Shown: piece after piece, positions 36,163 through 47,281 of the stretch
How the letters are laid out: every line of letters starts with the position of its first letter
Numbering within the stretch: position 1 is the stretch's first letter
Origin: Benincasa hispida
Taxonomy: Eukaryota; Streptophyta; Magnoliopsida; Cucurbitales; Cucurbitaceae
NCBI RefSeq assembly: GCF_009727055.1
Contig: NC_052351.1
Span: 52,636,430-52,700,429 of the forward strand
Direction: 5' to 3'
DNA: 64,000 nucleotides
The notes under the pieces: model-generated
Told to the model about the DNA's origin: nothing
Seen by the model: only the letters and a program-made list of their open reading frames with translations
Database searches by the model: none
Made by a program: the position numbers and the translations under genes

Positions 36163-37326
36163 AGAGCAAGACTAGCGAGAAAGTTGGAGAGAGTGAGAGT
36201 GGAGAGAGCGAGATTTTAAGCGAGAAGTGGGAGAGAGCGAGAGCAGCCTCATGACGAGATCCTCCTCATGAGCGAATCTCGCTAATTTTGTGATGAGGAT
36301 CTCGCTCTAGAAAGGAAATCTCGCTAGAAATAAGGATCTCGCTCATGAAGATCTTCATGAGCGAGATCCTCATTGGTTTTTTTTTTTTAGGAAATATGTT
36401 ATTTCTATTTACTGACATTACTATTTGTATTTACTTGGCTTTACTACCAACGTGGTTACTAACTTACTTTCAACTAACACTCAAATTAATTTCACTCTTT
36501 AATTAATGAGGTTAAATTAATTTCACTCTTTAATAAATACACCCAACTCTCTCCAACAACCATTCTTTTCTCCCTCTTCTATTTATAGATGACTTCCGAC
36601 TCATACGTTTATATTTACACTGTCTTTCTCCACTATATTTTCACGGTCTTTTTCCACATTTCATATTTCACACTGTCTTTCTTCCACTAAAAAATGTATC
36701 CTTTTTGTTTATCTCTTTAGTTCAATTATTTTTTTTTTGTTGGTTACTTCTTAGTTCAATTTATTTATTTTATTTCTAATCTAACTAATCATTATTTTTT
36801 TCTTGTAGGGTCTAAACTACTTTCACAAATCATCGTAATTAGTTTGAGGAGGTTTGTTATTTGAGGTTCAGAGATATCTCCCTTTTTTTAGGACTTATAT
36901 TTTTTTTTATTAATAGAAAATATGTTATTATTAATTATTGGTCACGTTTTTTTTGAAAATACTAGTTCGCAAATTTTTTATTAATGGTTGGCGACATTAT
37001 ATTTTTAATCTGATACTTCTCAATTTTTTATGAATTATGGTGAAATTAGTAATTAATAAGTTCATTACTCAATGGGTGAAAAATAATGAGGATCTCGCTC
37101 ATGAGAGGATCTCACTTATGAATTAAGTGAGATCCTTCTCATGACGCAAGATCACTCATTGGGAAATAACACCAATAAATCTAAACTATAACCCAATATG
37201 CCCAACCGACGCTTGAATCGTTTGTTATTCTTCTTAATCATGAAACATAACCGCCAAATACCTTACCCTTTCAGGAACAACTTTGTATCCTTTCCCTATA
37301 AAGATGGATACTATTGAAGACCCTCA
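36163..37326. repeat. Direct duplication beside the assembly gap, first copy
   Basis: It repeats as about 37853-39039 with many single-base indels and few substitutions, a pattern typical of uncorrected long reads. It ends exactly at the gap, at the start of transposase exon 1 (ATGGATACTATTGAAGAC). Confidence 0.75.
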
Positions 37327-37351
37327 NNNNNNNNNNNNNNNNNNNNNNNNN
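37327..37351. other. Assembly gap (25 N)
   Basis: Twenty-five N inside the Harbinger element, between the noisy duplicate copies. Order and orientation across it should not be trusted. Confidence 1.
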
Positions 37352-37856
37352 GAAACAATGTATATTAGGGTTGTCGTAGGTTGAAGTTTCAACATAAATA
37401 ATTGAAACAAAAAAAAACTTGGAAACAATATGTATAAAAGGGTTGTACATAAGTCGAAACTTCAACCCTATACAAGTGAAATCTCGTTAATTTTGTGATG
37501 AGGATCTCGCTCTAGAAGGAAATCTCGCAAGAAATGGGGGCTGAGTCTCGCTATGGAAGGAAAATCTCGCTAGAAATGTGGTGAATCTCGTTAATTTTGT
37601 GATGAAGAAGATCTCGCTCTAGAAAGGAAATCTCGCTAGAAATGTCAAATGTTGAAATGGAGCACACACATGGGTAGACTTGCATCGGTGGCAAAATGAG
37701 AGTATGAGCTAAGAGCGAGATCGTTTGAGAACGAGATCATTGAGATCGAGACAACGAGATCATTGAGAGCGAGATCATTGAGATCGGACCAAACGAGATC
37801 ATTGAGAGCAAGATTTTGAGCGAGAAAGTGGGAGAGAGCGAGATTGGAGAGAGCAA
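37352..37856 (+). repeat. Left arm of a long inverted repeat in the Harbinger element
   Basis: Its reverse complement is at 39586-40081. It is dense in GAGCGAGATC-type words and includes a piece (37645-37690) that matches, inverted, the 3' part of the MYB/SANT gene (34374-34430). Confidence 0.8.
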
Positions 37857-39016
37857 GACTAGCGGAAAGTTGGAGAGAGTGAGAGTGGAGAGAGCGAGAT
37901 TTTAAGCGAGAAGTGAGAGAGAGCGAGAGCAGCCTCATGAAGCGGATCCTCCTCATGAGCGAATCTCGCTAATTTTGTGATGAGGATCTCGCTCTAGAAG
38001 AAATCTCGCTAGAAATAAGGATCTCGCTCATGAAGATTCATGAGCGAGATCTCATTGGTTTTTTTTTTTTAGGAAATATGTTATTTCTATTTACTGGCAT
38101 TACTATTGTTATATTACTTGGCTTTACTACCAACGTGGTTACTATTACTTTCAACTAACACTCAAATTAATTTCATCTTTAATTAATGAGGTTAAATTAA
38201 TTTCACTCTTTATAAAATACACCCAACTCTCTCCAACAACCACTTCTTTCTCCCTCTTCTATTTATAGATGACTCCGACTCATACGTTTTAATTATTTTC
38301 ACTTGTCTATTCTCAACTCTATTTTCACGGTCTTTTTCCACATTTTCATTTTCCATGTTCTTTCTCACTAAAATGTATGCTTTTGTTGGTAGTACTCTTT
38401 CAGTTCAATTATTTTTTTTTTGTTGGTTACTTCTTAGTTCAATTTATTTATTTTATTTCTAATCTAAACTAATCATTATTTGTGTTTCTTGTAGGGTCTA
38501 AACTTACTCTTCACAAATCATTCGTAATTAGTTTGAAGGAGGTTGTTTTTAGGTCTTTAGTATATGCGTCATCCTTTTTTTAGGACTTATTATTTTTTTT
38601 TTAATGAAAATATGTTATTTATTAATTATTGGTCACGTTTTTTTGAAATACTAGTTCGCAAATTTTTATTAATGGTTGGCGACATTATTATATTTTTTAA
38701 TCTGATACTCTCAATTTTTTATGAATTATGGGTGAAATAGTACTATTATATATTTTTTTTATCTAATAATAAGTTCATTCTCAATGGGTGAAAAATAATG
38801 AGGATCTCGTCTGAGGAGGATCTCACTTATGAAGAGTGAGATCCTTCTCATGAGCAAGATCTCATTGGGAAATAACACCAAAAATCTAAACTATAACCCA
38901 ATATGCCCAATACCGACGCTTGACATCGTTTGTTATTCTTTCTTAATCATGAAAACATAATTCCGCAAATACCTTACCCTTTCAGGAACAACTTGTGTAT
39001 TCCTTTCCCTATAAAG

Positions 39017-39510
39017 ATGGATACTATTGAAGACCTCTTTTCGATCATGAGAATTATTTCTTACTCTCAAATACAATTGTTCATAACACTAACCACGTTA
39101 TTGAACAACTACGAAGGATAGAGAGACACCGAAATATGCTAGGCACTGCATTAGGCAGTTACCTTCTTTCGCTAATTTACGAGAGTGACTTGGCATGTCG
39201 TGAAGCACCCGAATGGATAGACGTACCTTTACGATTCTATGTAATATGCTACGATCGACTGGGTTGTGTTTATGGAACCAAACAAGATGTATGGCGTCGA
39301 AGAGATGGTTGTTGATATTCCTACACATTCTTGCACACGATGTCAAGAAAAATTGTAGTAAACGCATAAACTTTTCGAGGTCTGGAGAGCAGTTTTGAGA
39401 TATTTCAATGCAATTCTTAAGGGCAGTCTCTTACAACTTAACATTTATTTGGTAAAAAAACAAGAAGCCGATCACAAATAATGCACCGATAGAAGTGAAA
39501 GTGGTTTCAG
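39017..39510 (+). pseudogene. PIF/Harbinger transposase, first exon (opposite strand)
   Basis: ATG at 39017 starts MDTIEDLFSIMRIISYSQIQ. After frame changes come RRIERHRNMLGTALGSYLLS and MDRRTFTILCNMLRSTG (39213) and FLHILAHDVKKN, the conserved N-terminal region of HARBI1-type transposases. The exon ends KWFQ just before GT at 39511. That fits the NCLGAL exon at 36130 on the other strand, so the gene is broken inside intron 1. Confidence 0.75.
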
Positions 39511-39585
39511 GTACAAAAAGTACTAAGTTTTTTACATGAATACGTCATAAATATGCATGCAATGATAGATTTTTTTTTAATTCAA

Positions 39586-40081
39586 TCCAATCTCGCTCTC
39601 TCCCACTTTCTCGCTCAAAATCTTGCTCTCAATGATCTCGTTGGTCTCGATCTCAATGATCTCGCTCTCAATGATCTCGTTGGTCTCGATCTCAATGATC
39701 TCGTTCTCAACGATCTCGCTCTTAGCTCATACTTCTCATTTTGCCACGATGCAAGTCTACCCATGTGTGTGCTCTACATTTCAACATTTGACATTTCTAG
39801 CGAGATTTCCTTCTAGAGCGAGATCTTCATCACAAAATTAACGAGATTCAGCCCACATTTCTAGCGAGATTTCCTTCCATAGCGAGACTCAGCCCACATT
39901 TCTGCGAGATTTCCTTCTAGAGCGAGATCCTCATCACAAAATTAACGAGATTTCACTTGTATAGGGTTGAAGTTTCGACTTATGTACAACCCTTTATACA
40001 TATTGTTTCCAAGTTTTTTTTTTTGTTTCAATTATTTATGTTGAAACTTCAACCTACGACAACCCTAATATACATTGTTTC
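39586..40081 (-). repeat. Right arm of a long inverted repeat in the Harbinger element
   Basis: Reverse complement of 37352-37856. Flipping the 1.7 kb between the arms would place transposase exon 1 on the minus strand, in line with the other exons. Confidence 0.8.
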
Positions 40082-41329
40082 CAAGTTTTTCTTTGTTTAT
40101 CGAGTTCTCAACGTTTGACCTCTCAATATTCGACCTCTACATTAATCCAATCCCCAACCCTCGACTTCTAGCAAAACAACAATATTTCTCTAATATAAAA
40201 TGTCTAATATTTCTCTAATATAATAAGTTTTGAAAACAATCATATTAATATAAAAAGTCCTAGTTTTGAGGGGATAAAAAAGGAGAGTTTTGAGTGGATA
40301 AAAAAGGGATTTTAATAATTCATAAGTTTTCTTTATGGGCTTAACAAACATGGGTAATAATCCTCTATATTTTATTAATACTCACTTTTGATCTAAGTAG
40401 TTAACTTTAGTCAATTATTACTTAATATAATTATGGGTTGCAAATTTTTAATTAATTTAATAGTGAAAATTAATTTAATTCTTTTAAGTTAATTAATAAG
40501 CATCAGTAAATGGCTCAAAGTGAGTCTTTAGTGAAAAATCAAGGTTAAAAGTGTAAAACTATAAATTTAGGGATCAAATAGAAAAAAAAAACTCAACAAA
40601 AGTTAGGATAAATAAATGTAACATTTAAAAACTTAGGGACCCAAATAAAAATTAAACCTATGTTTTAGGGATAAAACTAAAATGTAACCATCTAAAATCT
40701 AAACAACAAATAAAAATTAAACCTGCAATCCATGGACCAACTTAATATATTTTTTTCTAAAAATTAGTGATTTATTATTGTTATCATTATAATCTTAGCA
40801 TATGAAGCAACTTTTTTTCTTCTCAACACTCAAATTAATTTCTTATAATTGTTATCGTTATAATCTTAGCATATGTCAAGCTTTTTCTATCAACTATAAT
40901 TGTTATTTACAAATTTAGCAAAAGCATGATATATAATAATCAAAGGACAAGTCATATAAAAAGAGCAAGAAAGATTAGAAGGGAATACAATTGGAAAATG
41001 ACCATAAAATAAACTCATTTATGTGATTTATTAGATTTATCCCTATATTTTTAACATTAAGAAGAAACTGTGGTTATTTTGACGGAATCTAAAAATTATA
41101 AAATATTAGAAGGAGAGACGATTAAAATAGATAAAAGCTACATTAATTATTACAATTACCTCCCACACTATATTCTTTCTTTTCCATAAACTTGTGAGCC
41201 CTCGTTTTTCATATTAGTTAAATTGAAGGAGGATTACATAAAATATCGTATAAACACTTGCATAAAAAGCAGGAGGAAGAACTCTTAATTGATGGGGATT
41301 CGTGACGCAAATCAGGGTTCATGAGGTAC

Positions 41330-41995
41330 TTATAATGGTACCTGTTCACTTGGAGCAGATAGTAGAGTAGGCGTGTTTCTAGGATACATCACAAAATTAA
41401 ACTTATATTTCTTCTTTCAAATAACGGAAGGAGCATGCATTGAAGGGGGTGGATTGTCCGAAAATCTTTTACTCGGTCCAGACGGAGGAATATGCATGCC
41501 TTTTGGTAATATTCCGAAACTGATACCAAATTCCTTGTGTAAAATGACAGATGGGACATGCGGTGGAGGAGGTGGACTTTCTGAAGTTCTTTGACTCGGC
41601 CCAGATGGAGGAATACGATTCCCTTTTGGTAATATTCCGAAGTTGATCCTAGATTCCTTATGTAAAATGATGGATGAGATGTGCGGTGGAGGAGGTGGAT
41701 TGTCTGATGTACTATGACTCGGTCCAAATGGAGGTACGCGTTCTTCTTTCGATAGAATTCCCAAGCTTAAAGGTGGAGCTAAGTTAGGTATTCTCTTGTG
41801 TTTTCCTAGTGAGAAATGGATATGCCTTTTTGGATGCTTTATATTCTTGTCGCTCAATTCGCTTTCGACAGTAGAGTCGCCTTTCTTCACTACAAAAACA
41901 TTTTTAGCATCTGCTTGATAGATTGTACTATGCAACCCAAGGAGAATGAAAGCACAAACTCCGAAAAATACATTAGAATAACTAATTGATATCAT
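41330..41995 (-). CDS. IDA-like multi-EPIP secreted peptide precursor, copy B
   Basis: The frame is open from ATG 41993-41995 to TGA 41417-41419 (192 aa). An in-frame ATG at 42016 would add seven residues, but it lies only about 20 bp from the TATA box, and the inner ATG is the one conserved in copy A. Order: signal peptide (FFGVCAFILLGLHS, likely cut after YQADA); acidic prosegment; then three units at 41-42 residue spacing with cores LGILSKEERVPPFGPS, FGILPKGNRIPPSGPSQR and FGILPKGMHIPPSGPSKR, separated by SDNPPPPP-type spacers and VILHKE. The cores resemble the IDA EPIP core PIPPSAPSKRHN, a secreted ligand of HAESA-type receptor kinases. The terminal His-Asn is replaced by Thr/Phe-Ser. SGPS also recalls the related PIP peptides. 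Beyond the TGA the frame continues to TAA (41330-41332) through a decayed fourth unit (LLSAPSEQ). Family assignment is by motif only. Confidence 0.75.
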
Positions 41996-42033
41996 TTTTG
42001 TTGTGGGTTTGCTCATCTTTTTCTATTGCTTCC

Positions 42034-42046
42034 TTTTTTATATATA
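42034..42046 (-). promoter_or_regulatory. Probable TATA box of peptide gene copy B
   Basis: TATATATAAAAAA on the minus strand lies 39 bp upstream of the inner ATG. That spacing leaves a short 5' leader and favours the inner ATG as start. The element is kept in copy A. Confidence 0.55.
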
Positions 42047-42844
42047 GCACTTCTTTCTTAATTGAAATTAAGGTAAAATATTGGTATAAAAGCTATAAAT
42101 AACAGAGAGAATCAACCAAAACACGGAATTTGTTAGGAGTTTTATTGTTAAGAAACATTCACAATAAAACTAACAATCCAAAATTGACATTGTTTTGAAG
42201 TTTTTAAATGATGATGTTTTCAAAGTTTTCGAAATCAATGTGTTGGCTTTATTTTCTTTTCCGTTTTCTTTTTATTTTTTTTGTTTATTGAAAAAATCAA
42301 ATATGTTAACCACTTGTTCGATACTCGTGTGACTGAATTTAATAAGAGTGAGATTCAACATGTATTGAAAAATTTATTTTTAATAGATTCATTCATAATC
42401 AACTTTACCAAATCCACAAAGCGGCTAACTTTGTTTCTATTACAATTACATTATATTTTCATCCATGACGATTAAAAACCACCATAAATGAAAAGCAATT
42501 GAGAGTACTGGCTAAAATTATTAGTTATATTTTCATTCGATTACAGTTACGAATCGCCATCATATGTGCCTTTTCATAACTATCATCGTCTATCATATCT
42601 ATAAATTTTGGCAATATTTTTCTTGACACAGACGCGTTTTAACACATGTATCATAATTTTTTCCAATATTGTGGTGATCTCACGTACATAACTAATATTT
42701 TGATTGCGATTGGAATAATATTTGTGATTTGGATTATAATAAAATCTAATGTGACCAATTAGGCATACATTAGAGCTTGCAAGTAAAAAGAAGTGATGTT
42801 GCACGCATTGAGAACAAAAGAGAACAAACATTGAGAAATTACTT

Positions 42845-43048
42845 ATGGCATCTAAAAGTCCAAAATTCACAAAAATTTTATTTCAATTATTAAATTGGTC
42901 GAATGTTGTTCCAATGCATGAAATTTATTCTAAAGTGCCTTCTCCAATTGTTGTCTCCACCGAAATAGATCTTAGTATTATTTTAGATAAATTCAAATGG
43001 AGACTAAAGTATGGATTTCCTTTGAGGTCAAAATTTAGGTTCAAATGA
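42845..43048 (+). CDS. Small conserved hypothetical frame, copy B (67 aa)
   Basis: It starts MASKSPKFTKILFQLLNWSN and continues VPSPIVVSTEIDLSIILDKF. It is the partner of 15624-15782, which ends earlier through a TGA in place of Trp/Arg codons. Many differences change amino acids but none shifts the frame. It has no recognised domain and no signal peptide that I would trust. It lies divergent from the peptide gene. Confidence 0.3.
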   Translation: MASKSPKFTKILFQLLNWSNVVPMHEIYSKVPSPIVVSTEIDLSIILDKFKWRLKYGFPLRSKFRFK

Positions 43049-43778
43049 ACTTTGAAGACTAAATTTAAAATTTATTGAAAGTATAGATTTTAAAATTGGA
43101 CATTTGAAATTATAAGGACTAAAATTAAAGGTAATTCTTATAAATAGAAAAATCCCAAAAATATTTACACATTATAACAAAAATTAAACAAATTTCAAAT
43201 ATAAAGACAAATTGATAAAACATTTAGGTTCAACTACTAAAGTACAACCAACTACTAAGGTATAATCTTGTTAAAACATTTAGGTTCTAAGATTTTTTGG
43301 GGGTTCAATTATTCTTATATTTCTTGTAATAGTCAGTATACCTTATGATATGAACCAGGATGCTCTTGTATTACTTCTGGGACCAAACATATGCTCAAGA
43401 GCCAAGAAGCTATAATTGGCATTGAATTCTCACATTCAAGCGGAGATTAACTCAATTTAGGGGATTCAAGCAGCAAAATCTGTTAAGAAGTTTTATAATT
43501 TGTTTCAGTTGATGCTACAAGATAAAACCGATTGAACATTGTTAATTTATTTTAATTTGTAACCATACCATAATTTTTTTGGTTATTTTCATTATCGGAC
43601 CCATTTATGCTTTATATGGGTTTTTAATTCTTTTTTAATTAGGGGTAGAATGGACTTCTTAAATCTCTTTAGTTAAATAGGATGAGTTTAAAGGAGGAAA
43701 CAAAAATAGAGTACATAGGTTTTGATGTTTTGACTTTTAAGGTTTTCTTTGAATGAAAATTCTTTGGTAGATGATAGA

Positions 43779-44466
43779 ACATACCATATATTATAAATCA
43801 CAAAATGTTTGTTCATACATTTATTTACAAACTACAGGACCCTACGAGATTTAGGGCATCAACCCCAACATCAGCAATTTAAATATTGCTACCGCGACCT
43901 TAATTTTACTTGCCACCGATAAGTTAATTGGAGAAAATTACACAAGTTGGAAAAACACCATTAACATGATTTTGATCATCGATGATCTCTGCTTTGTCCT
44001 TACGGAGGAATGTCCTCCTATTCCACCTCCTACTGTTGCTCGAAACGTTCGAGACACATATAAGCGATGGACACGGACGAACGAGAAGGCCCGAGTGTAC
44101 ATCTTGGCCAACCTTAATGAAGTTTAGGTTAAGAAGTATGCACCCATGGTCACTGTACATAAGATCATGGAGTCCTTGGGGGGAATGTTTGGACAACCAT
44201 CCACGCAGCTCAGGCACGACGCTCTTAAGTACATCTTCAACTCATGGGGGAAAGAAGGGTCATATTTTTGGGAACATGTTCTAAATATGATGATCCACTT
44301 CAACGTGGCTGAGATGAACGGGTCTAGCATTGATGAGGCAAGCCAAGTTAGCATTATTCTTGAATCCTTACTAGATAGCTTCCTTCATTTCGTTAGCAAT
44401 GCTATTCTGAACAGGATTGACTATAACTTTATAACTCTACTCAACAAGTTGCAGACTTACCAATCC
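43779..44466 (+). mobile_element. Ty1/copia gag fragment inserted in the LTR of gypsy copy 3
   Basis: The LTR reads through in copy 2 where copy 3 has 688 extra bases bordered by TAGA on both sides (43775-43778, 44467-44470). One frame (43855 to the end) encodes a copia-type gag: TDKLIGENYTSWKNTINMIL, then RTNEKARVYILANLNEV, a TAG at 44125-44127, and HFNVAEMNGSSIDEASQVSI. There is no LTR, primer site, poly(A) or pol around it. How a gag-only piece arrived is unclear. Confidence 0.75.
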
Positions 44467-44732
44467 TAGAGTTTCATCGCCACTTTTGTAATTCTTGAAT
44501 TACGGTTGCATGCCAAGAACATTTAAGTAAGTCTGATCACCTTGCTTGTGGAGTGTTTGAACTTGGAGTAAGAAACTAGTTCTCCTTATCTCTTGGTCAT
44601 CGATCAAAAGGTAATCCAAATCTAATCATTTCCTTTAGGATTATTGTCAAATTGATTGGAGTTTTAAAATTTGTTATTAGGAGTCCAACTTTTTGGTTCC
44701 TAATTTTTGAAGTCTAGGATTTTCATATCATT

Positions 44733-44744
44733 TGGTATCAGAGC
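44733..44744 (+). other. Primer binding site, initiator tRNA-Met type, copy 3
   Basis: TGGTATCAGAGC two bases after the LTR end CATATCA at 44730. Confidence 0.9.
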
Positions 44745-45629
44745 CTAGACTCTAGAATGCATATATGTTTTCTTTGATTGATTTCTTTGTTGAGTTTATT
44801 TTCTGATTAGGAATAGGGTTTTGTTGTGCTATTATTTTGCAAAAAAAAGTAGATAAAAAATATTGGGTTTAATTGACTGCTAAAATTTTATTTTGAAATT
44901 GAGTTGTAAAAAATGAAAATCCTTCGTGAAGTAAAAAAAAAAAAAAAAAAAAAAAGAAGGAAATTCTAGGAGGTTGTGTGAATTGGAAAGCGGAAGAAGA
45001 AAAAAATTGGAAGGAGCGACTGGCGGTGATTTGAGAAAGAAATTTAAAAAATAAAATAAAAATCGAAAAGGTTGGCCCCATATCGTAAATTCGAATAAAA
45101 AAAAGGTCAAGTAGACACGTCAAGCAATTAGGTCAAACAGGCATGTCATGTAAACAACTCAATTACATGAGTTTTAAGTTGTTGAAAATCATAAGAAAAT
45201 ATTAGTTGTTTCAAAAGCACATTTGTTTACTAAATTTGTGTCTTGGGTTTTTTTTTTTAAGTTCCTAATTCTTGTTTCCTTCTTATCATTGATTTGTTTA
45301 GTAATTTGCTATCTTTGTCCATCTTGCATAATTATTTGAATTTTGAATATTAGAATCTTAATTCTAGATATCATATTTTTTTTGATTTGTGTCCTAGTTT
45401 GTTGGATCTTGAACATTAGGTTCTTGATTTCTAGTTTTTACTTTTTTTTAATTTCACTGATTCTTTGCTTGAGTTTCACACTTTATGCTCATTCTTGCTT
45501 GGTTTGTTTTGGCATGCTCTCTGATCTTCATTGCAAAATTTTGGACCATCACCTTATTTAGAGAGTTCATCTTTGTGAGTAGAAAATTTTGGCTCATCAC
45601 CTTATTGAGAGAGTTCATTAAAGGTAAAT

Positions 45630-46374
45630 TTTCAAAATTTTATGGTACATCTGATCCTAAAGAATTTTTCTAACATGTGGTAGAACATATTTTTCGTGGT
45701 AATAAACTCTTTGAAGAGAAAAAGGTAACTACCTCTATAACACATTTTAATGGGTATGCACAAAATTGGTGGGATAAGGTGTATTCTAAAGAGAAGAAGG
45801 CACCAAGAAGGTCTTGTGGAAACATGGCTAGAATTGAGCAAGCTCATAAAGAGGCAGTTTGTGTCAAAAAATTACTTGAGAGGTTGTACACAAAGACTTC
45901 ATGCTTTACACCAAGGGAGTAAGAGTGTAGAAGATTATTTCAAGGAGATGAAGATGTTAATGGAAAGATCGGAGATTGATGAGGATGAAGAGAACACAAT
46001 GGCCAGTTTTCTTCGTAGATTAAATATTGATGTGATTGAACATGTTGAATTGCAAGTGTACGAAGATATGGAGAACTTAGTGAATCTTGCAATGAAGGTT
46101 AAAAAGAAATTTCAGAGGCGCAAATCAAGGTATACTTCTAAAAAATTTTCCAATTCAACTTCTTGGAAACAAGGTGACAAATCCACACTCTAGATTTAAA
46201 TCCAAGATAGGATGTGATACACCTAAAGATAAGAGGGGGCCCTCGTCGAAAAAAAAACCAAAGGTGGAGGCAACCACAGGTAGAAATATAGACTTAAAGT
46301 GTTGGAAATGTCAAGGAGTGGGACACATAAGTCAAGAATGTTCTAATAAGAGGACAATGATCATTAGAGAATGA
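45630..46374 (+). pseudogene. gag remnant with CCHC zinc knuckle, gypsy copy 3
   Basis: The N-terminal gag codons present in copies 1 and 2 are deleted. The remainder includes the 147-codon open piece 45750-46193 (with MKMLMERSEIDEDEENTMAS and the KKKFQRRKSRYTSKKF linker) and, in another frame, the knuckle CWKCQGVGHISQEC (46300-46341). Confidence 0.8.
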
Positions 46375-46781
46375 GAGATAGTCAATGATGTGAGTGAAGA
46401 TAATGAAAAGATTGAAAAATTAATGAGTGACCAAGAAGGATAAGAAGAAGCAGAAGATACTTCACAGTTATTCCTCATCACTTGAAGGGCCTTAAGTACA
46501 CATATGAAGGAAGATGATTTGGAGAATCAAAGAAAAAATCTTTTTCATACACGTTACCTTGTACAAACCATACCATGTAGTGTAGTGATCAACAGTGGGA
46601 GCTTTACGAATGTGGTGAGCTCTCGTTTGATCTCACATAGACTTTGACACTACACCTCATCCACAACCTTACAAACTATAGTAGCTTAATGATTATGGGG
46701 AACTCAAAGTGACTAAGCAGGTAAAGGTTCCTTTTACCATAGGGAGATACAAGGATGAAGAATTGTGTGATGTGGTAGCCC

Positions 46782-47281
46782 TGTTCACAATCGCTCTTTC
46801 GGAAGCTTCTCTTAGCGATTGTGCGGCACTTGTTCCCGCTCACGAACAAGCCAGCCAACTCGATTACGGACTGCCGATGGCACACCGGGTGCCTCTTGCA
46901 ACCTCCACCCCCGTTTTAGGGAAAACGGTTTTAGAAAACGGGTTTGGAGAAAAGGTTTTCGTAAGAAGATTTGTGAGTGTGAATAAAGAAAGAAAGATTG
47001 TAGTAGACTAGAAAGCAATAAGCAACAACAACGGCTTTATAGAGTACTACTCCGGGTATGAGGAAATGATGGTTAGTCTTATCCCCATATAGTGCATTCT
47101 GAACAAAAAGCCAACTGGCGCCCTTGCATATGCAAAAGGGCGAGTGGTCACTTACAATGAAAATGTAAAGAAAGCAAGCTAACTAAACTAATACAATACA
47201 GGACATGAAAATATGCTAGAAGGGGGTTGGATTGGGCATGCGGCCATGGGCAACAGGCCCTGGACAAGCATGACCGTTACA
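46782..47281. mobile_element. 500-bp solo-LTR-like insertion in the protease region of copy 3
   Basis: Comparison with copy 2 (GATGTGGTGCCCCTGCATGC) shows 500 extra bases beginning TGTTCACAATCG and ending CCGTTACA. TG and CA termini suggest an LTR. The flanking duplication is ambiguous: CCC if TG belongs to the element, CCCTG if not. The insert is clearly less AT-rich than its host. Confidence 0.55.

Larger units (their letters stand above)
33404..40354 (-). mobile_element. PIF/Harbinger DNA transposon, rearranged
   Basis: The borders come from comparison with copy A of the duplication, which lacks the insert. The left end is TTA then GAATGTGTTTGG. The right end is CAAACATGGG then TAA, whose complement CCCATGTTTG resembles the left end. 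Subterminal repeats of GAGTTGAGTTGAGTTG (33433-33620) are present. Inside are a MYB/SANT-like gene (34194-35169) and a DDE_4-type transposase, the two standard genes of plant PIF/Harbinger elements. The centre holds an assembly gap, a noisy direct duplication and a long inverted repeat. Confidence 0.8.
40358..43345. repeat. Segmental duplication unit, copy B, right part
   Basis: It matches about 13130-16377 of copy A in order, including both small genes, and ends at the LTR of gypsy copy 3. Confidence 0.8.

Noticed and set aside
37640..39760. GAGCGAGATC-rich tract as a satellite or protein gene
   Set aside because: It lies within the inverted arms of the Harbinger intron; the frames through it are repeat-driven and overlap a probable assembly duplicate.
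41373..41727. Other frames over the peptide gene, including a Gly-rich plus-strand frame
   Set aside because: They are shadows of the repeat units; only the minus-strand frame with a signal peptide keeps motif spacing.
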